Below are positions 1 to 5,270 of a stretch of 5,270 nucleotides of DNA, piece after piece; the stretch's first letter is position 1; each line of letters begins with the position of its first letter. The notes beneath the pieces were generated by a model, which was not told the DNA's origin, ran no database searches, and worked only from the letters and a program-made list of their open reading frames with translations. Position numbers and translations under genes: made by a program. The DNA is taken from positions 1-5,270 of the forward strand of contig JANYHP010000444.1 in assembly GCA_025359005.1 (NCBI GenBank), read 5' to 3'. The stretch comes from Hyphomicrobiaceae bacterium (lineage in GTDB: Bacteria; Pseudomonadota; Alphaproteobacteria; Rhizobiales; Hyphomicrobiaceae).

Positions 1-770
1 ATCCGCGCCACCGCCGCCGCAACAAATGGCGGCACCGGTAGCGCCAGCATCCGATACAGGCGCCGCAGCGTTTCCAGATCGACCAGCAGGCTCGCCAATG
101 CGTCCGGCGTCCGCCATATCGACGCGGCAGCTTTCGTCTCCTCGAGCGCGCTCGCCAGCGCCGTCGCAGCCCGCTGTGTCAAGCCGCGATCGTCGTCCAT
201 GCACAACCCGGCTTGCACAAGTGCTATCAGCCCAAGCACGCGCGCGGCGGCGTCTGCAGCCGTTGTCGGTGTCGCTCGCGTGGTGCTTTCAAGGCGTCGG
301 ATGTCGGCGTTCAGGGCCTCGAGCACCGCGTCGTAATGAACCGCGTCGTCTGTCTGGAGGAGCATGTCCGCGTGCGCCAGCCACGATAGCACCCGTCGCG
401 CCACCACGGCGCCGACGTCTGCGACAACGTTACGACGACGTCCGAGCGTCAGCCAGTCCGCTACCAGCGCTTCCATATGCAGGGCGGCGTCGGAACCACT
501 CGCTGCCGCCACGTGCCTGAGCCACGCAAACTCGTAAAGAGCGCGCGTCCACGCGTCCGGTGCCATCACGATTTCGAACGGCGTCCTCCCGGCCAGCACG
601 ATCGACGATCCCGCCAGCGCGAAGCGCCCGTCCGCCCATTCGGCATGGAACATTTCGTCGGCCGGCCGCAGGTTGGGCGGAATGGCACCGAGCACCAAGG
701 TGCGCCGCCGGCCCCCCATGGTCGGCAGGAAGGCCCGTTTCAAGCGCGTCGACAGCAATGGCGTTGGCAT
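1..770 (-). CDS. Heparinase II/III family protein, N-terminal part (runs off left edge)
   Basis: The reading frame opens after a TAG near 837-839 and continues to the window edge, giving 256 residues of what should be a protein of over 500. The ATG at 770-768 is preferred because GAGG lies 5 bases upstream; an upstream in-frame TTG lacks this support. The visible part resembles the alpha-helical toroid domain of alphaproteobacterial heparinase II/III proteins: LGAIPPNLRP (28-36), DGRFALAG (47-54), GRTPFEI (61-67), ALYEFAWLRH (77-86), ARRVLSWLAHADMLL (124-138), then helices to about 256. Relatives are polysaccharide lyases acting on uronic-acid polymers; the beta-sheet lyase domain lies outside the window, so activity cannot be judged. 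No signal peptide is visible. Where relatives usually carry a DGGHxSRNP-like stretch, this protein has AAASIWRTP (214-222), a divergence noted in the findings. Family assignment is from recognised sequence pattern, substrate unknown. Confidence 0.8.
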   Translation of the reverse strand, partial: MPTPLLSTRLKRAFLPTMGGRRRTLVLGAIPPNLRPADEMFHAEWADGRFALAGSSIVLAGRTPFEIVMAPDAWTRALYEFAWLRHVAAASGSDAALHMEALVADWLTLGRRRNVVADVGAVVARRVLSWLAHADMLLQTDDAVHYDAVLEALNADIRRLESTTRATPTTAADAAARVLGLIALVQAGLCMDDDRGLTQRAATALASALEETKAAASIWRTPDALASLLVDLETLRRLYRMLALPVPPFVAAAVAR

Positions 771-1020
771 GGCGTCCTCGTGGCTCCCGCACCGGAAAGA
801 ACGCAAAACGGCCGAACTGGCGTCGTGATAATGGCACTATGCAGCTCAGTCCTCTACCAAGCTTGCCGCCGCAAGGGGGCGATCGCGCACGCCTTCTCCA
901 CAAGTAGTTTGGCTGAGGCTACGGCCTGCCTGCGACACACGGTGCTTGCGAGATGGGGCATTGCATCCGCGCCGGCACCCGTTACCGTCCCACAATCGCA
1001 CGCACCACGGAGCCGCCAAC
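771..1020. other. Divergent intergenic region between heparinase-like gene and cupin gene
   Basis: These 250 bases should hold the promoters of both flanking divergent genes. I see the heparinase ribosome binding site (GAGG, just upstream of 770 on the minus strand) and the cupin ribosome binding site (GGAG at 1009-1012). A short perfect hairpin, CTTGC-CGCC-GCAAG, sits at 862-875. It has no T tract on either side, so it is not a convincing terminator. No strong sigma-70 pair is visible; TTGCAT at 961-966 with TACCGT 16 bases later is only a weak candidate for the cupin. Short open frames here on either strand do not resemble proteins. Confidence 0.5.
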
Positions 1021-1416
1021 ATGCCCACCCCCGCAGCATCCAAGCGCCAGAGCTTCACGGTCAGCCATCTCGACACCGCCCACTTCGACGCCGGCTTACG
1101 CTCGTACGCCCGCTATCGCGATCTCGGCATGACGGCTGCCACCGACGGCGCCGCCGTCGCTCATGTGATCAAGTTCGTGCCGCCCTGCACCGACGAGGTG
1201 CGCCAATGGCACACCCATGCCGTCGACTTCCAAATGATCTACGTGCTCAAAGGCTGGATCAAAACCGAGATGGAAGGTCGCGCACCCGAGATTATGAAAC
1301 TTGGCAGCGCTTGGCTCCAACCGCCCAACATCAAGCATCGCGTGCTCGACTATTCCGATGATTGCGAAGTCCTCGAAATCGTCCTACCCGCCGACTTCAA
1401 GACTGAGATGTTTTGA
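1021..1416 (+). CDS. Small single-domain cupin protein
   Basis: A 131-residue protein containing one cupin beta-barrel. Motif 1 is WHTHAVDFQMIYVLKG (63-78), giving His64 and His66 as metal ligands and Gly78. Motif 2 is GSAWLQPPNIKH (95-106), giving Pro101 and the third metal histidine, His106. The glutamate normally expected between the two ends of motif 1 is Gln71 here. The start at 1021 is chosen because GGAG lies 8 bases upstream; a longer in-frame TTG start at 946 has no ribosome binding site and would add a low-complexity leader unlike a cupin. No signal peptide or membrane segment is seen, so it should be cytoplasmic. The gene stands alone on the plus strand, divergent from the heparinase-like gene and convergent with the GTPase gene. 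Cupins of this size include sugar isomerases, dioxygenases and ligand sensors; nothing here picks one, so function is unknown. Confidence 0.85.
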   Translation: MPTPAASKRQSFTVSHLDTAHFDAGLRSYARYRDLGMTAATDGAAVAHVIKFVPPCTDEVRQWHTHAVDFQMIYVLKGWIKTEMEGRAPEIMKLGSAWLQPPNIKHRVLDYSDDCEVLEIVLPADFKTEMF

Positions 1417-1444
1417 GTGCGGCGCCGTCGTCGCTCCGTGCGCG

Positions 1445-2551
1445 TCAACCCACCGGCTCGCCGAGAAACGGCTTAAAATGCTTCACCACGGTCGCCCGCT
1501 CCAGCTCGCGCGCGATAACCACGAAGCGCGAGCGCTTGTCCGGCTCGCCGCTGGCATTCTTCGGCCAATCCTTGAGCACGTCGGGCGGGTAGAAGATGTG
1601 CTGCACCCCGTGCACCACGAACGGCTTCATCTGCTTCTCGATCGTGACGATGCCCTTCACCCGCAGCAACTTGTCGCCGTAAGCAGCTGCCAGCGTCTGC
1701 AACGCAAGGCTCAGTGCGTTGCCATCCAGTGGCGCATCGTAAATGACTGAGAACGAACTGACGCCATGCAGGTGCCCGTGCGCTGGGGCGTGCCCATGCG
1801 CATGATGATGCCCATGCCTATGCCCGTGATCGTGATGATCGTGGCCGCAGTCCGGCCCACACGTGTCATCGTGGCCGTGCGCCGCAGCGCCGCCGTCGAG
1901 CCACGCCACAGGGTCCGCTTCTGTCAATGCAGGCTCGTGCGCGCCAAGCCCGATCAGCCGCGCCGGCGCCGTCTCGCCCTTCACGATGTGCAGCATTTCC
2001 GCACCCTTGTTCAACGCGCGAATCATGCCTTCCAGATGTGCCACGTCGGCAGCGGATACGAGATCGGTTTTGGTGATCACGATTCTGTCGGCCAGCGCGA
2101 TCTGCTTGGCCGGTTCGAACTGCTCGGCAATCTGCTTGGCGCCGAGTTGGGCATCCACCGTCGTGACGATGCCGTCGAGTTGGTAGACACGGAACGTGCC
2201 TTCGTCGGTCATCAGTGTGTGCGCGATGGGCGTCGGATCGGCGAGGCCCGAGGTTTCCAACACCACGCGGCGGATCGGCGGGATTGTGCCGCCGAGATGT
2301 TGGCCGTGCAGCTTGGCGAGCGCCTTGGTCAGATCGCCGCGCACCGCGCAGCACACACACCCCGACGGCAGCAGCACAGTGTCTTCGTCTGCCTTCTCCA
2401 CCAACGCGTCGTCGAGGCCCACGTCGCCGAACTCGTTGATGATGACGGCCGTGCCGGCCATGGCCGGGTCCTGCAGCAGGCGGCGCAGCAGCGTTGTCTT
2501 GCCGGAGCCGAGAAAGCCCGTCAGCACCGTAATGGGGATTGCAGAGCTCAT
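1445..2551 (-). CDS. COG0523/CobW-family G3E GTPase with His-rich metal-binding loop (putative metallochaperone)
   Basis: A 368-residue G3E-class P-loop GTPase. Visible motifs in order: Walker A GFLGSGKTT (12-20), INEFGDVGLD (38-47), the conserved metal-binding GCVCC (64-68, the CxCC motif), switch II-like ETSGLADP (99-106), and the base-recognition motif TKTD (160-163) in place of NKxD. A loop at 225-262 holds 16 histidines and two cysteines. The CobW C-terminal domain follows from about 265 to 360. Members of this family deliver zinc, cobalt or other metals to target proteins using GTP; which metal cannot be told from sequence. It is not obviously the cobalamin-pathway CobW because no cobalamin genes are nearby. 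The start codon overlaps the rhomboid stop as ATGA, and no strong Shine-Dalgarno precedes it, suggesting translation by coupling to the upstream gene. No Zur-like AT-rich palindrome was seen upstream of the pair. Confidence 0.93.
   Translation of the reverse strand: MSSAIPITVLTGFLGSGKTTLLRRLLQDPAMAGTAVIINEFGDVGLDDALVEKADEDTVLLPSGCVCCAVRGDLTKALAKLHGQHLGGTIPPIRRVVLETSGLADPTPIAHTLMTDEGTFRVYQLDGIVTTVDAQLGAKQIAEQFEPAKQIALADRIVITKTDLVSAADVAHLEGMIRALNKGAEMLHIVKGETAPARLIGLGAHEPALTEADPVAWLDGGAAAHGHDDTCGPDCGHDHHDHGHRHGHHHAHGHAPAHGHLHGVSSFSVIYDAPLDGNALSLALQTLAAAYGDKLLRVKGIVTIEKQMKPFVVHGVQHIFYPPDVLKDWPKNASGEPDKRSRFVVIARELERATVVKHFKPFLGEPVG
1766..1879 (-). repeat. Degenerate short-period repeat encoding the His-rich loop of the GTPase
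   Basis: This 114-base stretch encodes residues 225-262 of the GTPase. On the plus strand it reads as recurring GCCCATG, GCGCATG and GATCGTG units, which translate on the minus strand as His-Gly, Asp-His and His-Ala pairs. The period is 6 bases for much of the stretch but is broken by other codons. Such tracts are known to change length by slippage, and the in-frame period would let the histidine count vary without disrupting the protein. Confidence 0.6.
2548..2551 (-). promoter_or_regulatory. ATGA stop/start overlap coupling rhomboid and GTPase translation
   Basis: The rhomboid TGA occupies 2550-2548 and the GTPase ATG occupies 2551-2549, giving the classic 4-base ATGA overlap. The 20 bases upstream of the GTPase start on the minus strand are pyrimidine-rich or GC-rich, with no clear Shine-Dalgarno, so reinitiation by the ribosome that finishes the rhomboid is the likely mode. 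This is visible directly; the coupling itself is inferred. Confidence 0.8.
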
Positions 2552-4119
2552 GCGCGGGGTCCGGAGAAGGGGGATCTGACAGTGGGCAGCAAAGCGGCAA
2601 CGTAAGGCCATGCGAGCATGACGGCGAGCCCCGTGACGAACCCTGACACGTGCGCCGCGAAACTGATATTCGGCACACTGAGATCGATGACCACCTGCAA
2701 CGTCAGCATCATGGCAAGGCTCGACAGCTTGCGGCTGTCGAAGCTCGCACGGTCGTGCAGCCAACTGGTCAGCACCAGTGCCGCCTCCGCGCCGAGCAGC
2801 GCGAAGATGGCGCCCGATGCGCCCACCAGCAGGCCATACCCCGTGTCGCCGATCGTCATCAGCCACAGCACGAACGCCGATGACGCCAGCCCACCGACCA
2901 GATAAATGACCAGCATGCGCGGCAGCCCCAGGATTGGCTCGAGCAGTCGTCCCAGCACCCACAGCACGAACATGTTGGTCGCCAGATGGATCGGCCCGAA
3001 GTGCAGGAAACACGCCGACAGCAGCCGCCACCACTGCCCCTGCTCCAGCACATCCGGTGGCCACAACGCGCCAAGCGCAATCAGCGTGTCCGAGTCCTGC
3101 GAACCGCCGGAATAGACTTCGGCGGCAAATGCCAGCAGGTTGAGCACGATCAGCGTGACCGTCAGCGGCGCCGTCAGAGCCGGGCTCCCCTTGCTGATCA
3201 GCGTCTGGATTGTGCGGCTCTCCAGGATGTCGAGTTCCGCGTTGGCCGTCGCCGACAGGGGTTCAGGCCGGTTTGCCGCCACGCTGTCCAGGTGCCGTTG
3301 CGCCGCGCGGCGCGTCACGTCTTTTGCCGCCGTCGCGGCAATGGTCGCGAGCATGCGTTGCCCTGGCGCTTGGTTGCCGCGGCTGTAGAGATAGCCGAGC
3401 GCCAGCCAGAACTGTTTGACGTCTTCGTCCATTTTGCGCAGCGGCCCGTCGAGCAGCGCGTGCACGCCGTCGGGTCGCCCACCAAACGCCAGCACGGTCA
3501 TGCGGGTGACCGCAAACCCGGCGCCGCCGAGCAGGTCCCGCGCGCGCATGTACGCCCGCACCATAGCATCGCGCCGGCCGGTTTCGCCGAGCGCGCGAAT
3601 CTCCAGCGGCTTGATGATGCCCGGCGCGTCCGCTGCCAGGTCCGCCTGCGCCAGCACGTCCGCCCAGTCGCGGCGCGTGGCGGCAGCCTGCACCAGGATC
3701 ACCGGCCGGTATTGCGGCGGCACGCGCGCGGCCAAGTCTTCCAGTGCTCGCGTCTCCGTCTCGCTGCTTTGCGCGGCCGCCGCGACCAGCGCTGCATTGA
3801 TGCGGTTGGCCTCCGAGGGGTGCAGCCACGCCGCCCACCGGGCATAGCCGACGGCCCCGTCTTGCCGCCCCATAACCGACTGCTGCTGCGCCATCCGTGC
3901 CAGCACCACCGGCGCCACGACGAACGGCACGAACACCGCCGCCACCAGCCAGCCGACGGCGTCCGGCGCCAGCCAGAAGGCGGCGAAGCCGACTGCCACG
4001 ACGAGCGCGTTGACCAGCACCCAGCCGTAGCTGCCGGTCGGGCGATAAATCAGCGTCATGCCGGCCGCCATTGCCGAGACGGCCATGGCGTTGACGGCGA
4101 GGAAAAGTTGCAAGTCCAT
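2548..4119 (-). CDS. Rhomboid-family intramembrane serine protease with long N-terminal extension
   Basis: A 523-residue membrane protein. The C-terminal rhomboid domain (about 315-511) shows WWRLLSACFLH (363-373, the L1 loop WR region), HLATN (378-382, with the conserved His and Asn of TM2), GASG (433-436, nucleophile Ser435) and AHVSG (489-493, catalytic His490). Six membrane segments fit about 316-337, 374-392, 401-422, 427-452, 463-482 and 485-511. The Ser/His dyad is complete, so an active protease is expected. The N-terminus adds about three further hydrophobic segments (roughly 4-25, 31-50, 54-75) and a soluble alanine-rich helical region (about 85-305) that looks TPR-like, without a clear consensus. 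The usual bacterial rhomboid core is about 200-280 residues, so this is a long form. ATG 4119 is the first start codon after an in-frame TGA at 4170-4168; its ribosome binding site is weak. Substrates are unknown. Confidence 0.92.
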   Translation of the reverse strand: MDLQLFLAVNAMAVSAMAAGMTLIYRPTGSYGWVLVNALVVAVGFAAFWLAPDAVGWLVAAVFVPFVVAPVVLARMAQQQSVMGRQDGAVGYARWAAWLHPSEANRINAALVAAAAQSSETETRALEDLAARVPPQYRPVILVQAAATRRDWADVLAQADLAADAPGIIKPLEIRALGETGRRDAMVRAYMRARDLLGGAGFAVTRMTVLAFGGRPDGVHALLDGPLRKMDEDVKQFWLALGYLYSRGNQAPGQRMLATIAATAAKDVTRRAAQRHLDSVAANRPEPLSATANAELDILESRTIQTLISKGSPALTAPLTVTLIVLNLLAFAAEVYSGGSQDSDTLIALGALWPPDVLEQGQWWRLLSACFLHFGPIHLATNMFVLWVLGRLLEPILGLPRMLVIYLVGGLASSAFVLWLMTIGDTGYGLLVGASGAIFALLGAEAALVLTSWLHDRASFDSRKLSSLAMMLTLQVVIDLSVPNISFAAHVSGFVTGLAVMLAWPYVAALLPTVRSPFSGPRA

Positions 4120-4290
4120 GGACGGTCGCCATCCTGCGATGTGTCGTGGCGTCCTGAGGCAGGGCGCTCACACGCGTCTTTTGCCAGCACATGATGCCCG
4201 AAGCGAGGCATTTAGACCTTCGTCGTGTGGGGCATCCAGCCTGCGCGGATTTGACCGAACCATTTCGTGCGGCGCCGGCGAGACCTTTTC
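4120..4290. other. Divergent intergenic region upstream of rhomboid gene
   Basis: This stretch separates the minus-strand rhomboid gene from the plus-strand ATP synthase promoter. It must carry the promoter of the rhomboid-GTPase unit, but I see no convincing -35/-10 pair on the minus strand. There is no recognisable RNA gene or operator palindrome. The open frames crossing it in both directions do not look like proteins. Confidence 0.4.
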
Positions 4291-4318
4291 TTGACACCCC
4301 GGAGCGGTGCTGCATAAG
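4291..4318 (+). promoter_or_regulatory. Sigma-70-like promoter for the atpI-atpB operon
   Basis: A perfect -35 hexamer TTGACA lies at 4291-4296 and CATAAG at 4313-4318 serves as the -10, with a 16-base spacer (or ATAAGG at 4314-4319 with 17). The -35 follows a short T-rich run, CCTTTTC. Transcription would start near 4325, giving a leader of roughly 50 bases before the atpI ATG. It is the best promoter match in the window and is correctly placed for a highly expressed housekeeping operon. Transcription start is inferred. Confidence 0.65.
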
Positions 4319-4330
4319 GTCCGCGCCGCA

Positions 4331-4369
4331 ATGACCCTCACAGTTTCCGGCCTTTCCCCGCCTTTCTAG
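4331..4369 (+). other. Possible 12-codon leader ORF in the atpI 5' region
   Basis: An ATG at 4331 opens a frame of 12 codons, MTLTVSGLSPPF, ending at TAG 4367-4369. The stop overlaps the atpI ribosome binding site (AGGG at 4368-4371) and lies 9 bases before the atpI ATG, a spacing that would allow coupled reinitiation. No Shine-Dalgarno precedes the ATG, and a frame this short can occur by chance, so it is recorded as a possibility only. Confidence 0.15.
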
Positions 4370-4378
4370 GGCGCTTCC

Positions 4379-4762
4379 ATGTCGAACGACGATAAGACCG
4401 GCCCTCGCGCCGCCGACACGCTGTCGGCAGCTCAACGGGAGGCCCTCGGCAAGCGCGCCGCCGATATCGGGACGAAGATCGAAACTGCGAAAAACCGGCA
4501 TGCCGCGCCGCATGTCGATACGCGCCAGGGCGATGCCATGGCACGTGGGATGAAGATTTCCGCCGAGTTGATCGGCGGCGTGCTTGTGGGCGGGGGTATC
4601 GGCTGGCTGCTGGATAAGTGGCTGGACAAATCACCGTTGTTTTTCATTGTATTTTTCTTGGCTGGTACCGCGGCGGGGATGCTCAATATCATCCGTCAGG
4701 CCAAGCGAGAGAAAACGCCGCCGGCACCCTCTGTCAGAGATGACGAGGACGACGACAAATAA
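4379..4762 (+). CDS. atpI: F0F1 ATP synthase assembly protein AtpI (AtpI/AtpZ-type, alphaproteobacterial form)
   Basis: A 127-residue protein. The N-terminal half (1-57) is hydrophilic and charged. Two membrane helices follow at about 60-78 and 87-105, with the family pattern of glycine-rich helix one, a WLLDKWLDKSP turn (76-86) and a glycine/alanine-rich helix two ending in NIIR (103-106). The C-terminus is acidic (DDEDDDK). This matches the ATPase gene 1 / AtpI family, inner-membrane helpers of F0 assembly, especially c-ring formation, which are dispensable for the enzyme itself. The start has AGGG 7 bases upstream. It is the first gene of the operon, directly behind the TTGACA promoter, and is followed 30 bases later by atpB, which fixes the identification. 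The long charged N-terminal region is characteristic of the alphaproteobacterial form rather than the shorter E. coli UncI. Confidence 0.93.
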   Translation: MSNDDKTGPRAADTLSAAQREALGKRAADIGTKIETAKNRHAAPHVDTRQGDAMARGMKISAELIGGVLVGGGIGWLLDKWLDKSPLFFIVFFLAGTAAGMLNIIRQAKREKTPPAPSVRDDEDDDK

Positions 4763-4766
4763 GGGG

Positions 4767-4783
4767 CCTCGCGGCTTGCGAGG
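4767..4783 (+). promoter_or_regulatory. Hairpin in the atpI-atpB gap covering the atpB ribosome binding site
   Basis: CCTCGC (4767-4772), loop GGCTT (4773-4777) and GCGAGG (4778-4783) form a perfect 6-base-pair, GC-rich stem. The right arm contains the start of the atpB Shine-Dalgarno GAGGGG (4780-4785), which lies 7 bases before the GTG start. The hairpin starts 4 bases after the atpI stop, so a ribosome finishing atpI would melt it. No T tract follows, so it is not a terminator. The pairing is seen directly; a role in translational control is inferred. Confidence 0.6.
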
Positions 4784-4792
4784 GGTTGAGAC

Positions 4793-5270
4793 GTGGCATC
4801 TGGTGGTGGTGGGCACAGCCCCATCGAACAATTCGCACTGCAGACATTGATGCCGTTGAAGCTGTTTGGCTTCGATGCGTCGATCACCAATTCGACGGCC
4901 TTTATGCTCGGGTCGGTGGGGCTGATCTGCGGCTTCCTTTATCTGGCGACCAAGAATGCGGCAGTTGTTCCGGGCCGCCTGCAGGCGTCGGCCGAGATGC
5001 TCTACGATTTTGTCGCCGGCACCGTTCGAGATAACTTGGACGACGGCCACGAAGGCAAGAAGTTTCTGCCCTTCGTTTTCGCGCTTTTTGCCTTCGTGTT
5101 GGTGGCCAATTTCCTCGGCATGATCCCCGGCTTCTTCACCGTCACCAGCCACATCGTCATCACGGCCGCGCTCGCGCTGCTGGTCATCACCACCGTGCTG
5201 CTTTACGGGTTCGCGCGTCACGGCTTCGGCTTCCTCAAGCTGTTCGTGCCTTCGGGCGTTCCCGTCTGGT
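4793..5270 (+). CDS. atpB: F0F1 ATP synthase subunit a, N-terminal part (runs off right edge)
   Basis: The first 159 residues of subunit a, the static proton-channel subunit of F0 in the inner membrane, normally about 240-250 residues. Visible: a glycine-rich start then HSPIEQF (8-14), a first membrane helix about 33-52, the amphipathic VPGRLQASAEMLYDFV stretch (59-74), GHEGKKFLPFVFALF (85-99), the signature ANFLGMIPGF (105-114) and a further helix about 119-139. The essential channel arginine and the C-terminal helices lie beyond the window. The start is GTG at 4793: an in-frame TGA at 4787-4789 excludes any upstream start, GAGGGG sits 7 bases before it, and the next in-frame ATG (4850) would remove the conserved HSPIEQF. 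Subunits c and b/b' are expected to follow outside the window. The GTG start combined with the hairpin over the ribosome binding site suggests that translation is kept moderate relative to the c subunit. Confidence 0.97.
   Translation, partial: MASGGGGHSPIEQFALQTLMPLKLFGFDASITNSTAFMLGSVGLICGFLYLATKNAAVVPGRLQASAEMLYDFVAGTVRDNLDDGHEGKKFLPFVFALFAFVLVANFLGMIPGFFTVTSHIVITAALALLVITTVLLYGFARHGFGFLKLFVPSGVPVW

Noticed and set aside
862..875. Perfect 5-bp hairpin CTTGC/GCAAG
   Set aside because: Too short for a terminator and with no T tract; such short inverted repeats are expected by chance in GC-rich DNA.
790..880. tRNA-like elements on the minus strand (AGCTTGGTAGAGG followed later by AGTTCGG)
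   Set aside because: The D-arm-like piece lacks the full consensus, the T-loop match is poor, and no acceptor or anticodon stem can be built.
430..903. A 157-codon minus-strand frame overlapping the heparinase-like gene, and an 885-base plus-strand frame at 477-1361
   Set aside because: Neither has a recognisable protein pattern; both overlap the well-supported heparinase frame, and the plus-strand one also overlaps the cupin.
846..1076. Small minus-strand frames (61-76 codons) in the divergent intergenic region
   Set aside because: No ribosome binding site, no domain pattern, and overlap with the cupin start.
2552..3064. 171 codons of open frame upstream of the GTPase ATG, which could make a longer protein or a fusion
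   Set aside because: The segment lies wholly within the rhomboid gene in another frame and has low-complexity composition; the ATG at 2551 immediately precedes the P-loop domain as in the family.
2986..4194. A 402-codon open frame on the plus strand opposite the rhomboid gene
   Set aside because: Its translation is rich in Arg, His, Gln and Pro with no domain pattern, as expected for the antisense of a GC-rich gene; the opposite strand encodes a complete rhomboid.
3263..4513. A 416-codon open frame on the minus strand overlapping the rhomboid gene and the start of atpI
   Set aside because: It is a frame-shifted shadow of the rhomboid with Arg/Gly/Ala-rich composition, and it would run antisense through the atpI promoter and start.
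4631..5221. A 196-codon minus-strand frame opposite atpI/atpB
   Set aside because: Antisense shadow of two confidently identified ATP synthase genes, with composition typical of the complement of membrane-protein codons.

Overview
This GC-rich window most likely comes from an alphaproteobacterium. Two observations support this. The right edge opens an F0 operon in the order atpI then atpB, separate from any F1 genes, as is usual in that class. The left edge carries a heparinase II/III family protein of the type common in alphaproteobacteria. A Rhodospirillales-like host fits the AtpB N-terminus (HSPIEQF), but this is inferred from memory of the families, not from a search.

Layout from left to right. 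(1) Positions 770 to 1, minus strand: the N-terminal 256 residues of a heparinase II/III family protein, running off the left edge. (2) 771-1020: a divergent intergenic region. (3) 1021-1416, plus: a small single-domain cupin. (4) 2551 to 1445, minus: a COG0523/CobW-type G3E GTPase with a 16-histidine metal-binding loop, convergent with the cupin and separated from it by only 28 bases. (5) 4119 to 2548, minus: a 523-residue rhomboid intramembrane serine protease with a long N-terminal extension. It is joined to the GTPase by a 4-base ATGA stop/start overlap, so the pair is transcribed as one unit with the rhomboid first. (6) 4120-4378: a divergent intergenic region with a good sigma-70-like promoter (TTGACA / CATAAG) pointing at the ATP synthase genes. 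(7) 4379-4762, plus: atpI. (8) 4793 to the right edge, plus: the first 159 codons of atpB.

Functionally the window holds four neighbouring transcription units: polysaccharide lyase-like protein, cupin, rhomboid plus metallochaperone GTPase, and the F0 sector of ATP synthase. Only the rhomboid-GTPase pair and the atpI-atpB pair look co-expressed. The observations most worth following are a hairpin between atpI and atpB whose right arm contains the atpB Shine-Dalgarno sequence, the coupling of a repeat-extended rhomboid to a metal-binding GTPase, and substitutions at signature positions in the cupin and the heparinase-like protein. I found no CRISPR array, insertion sequence, tRNA or rRNA, and nothing I would call a wholly new system.
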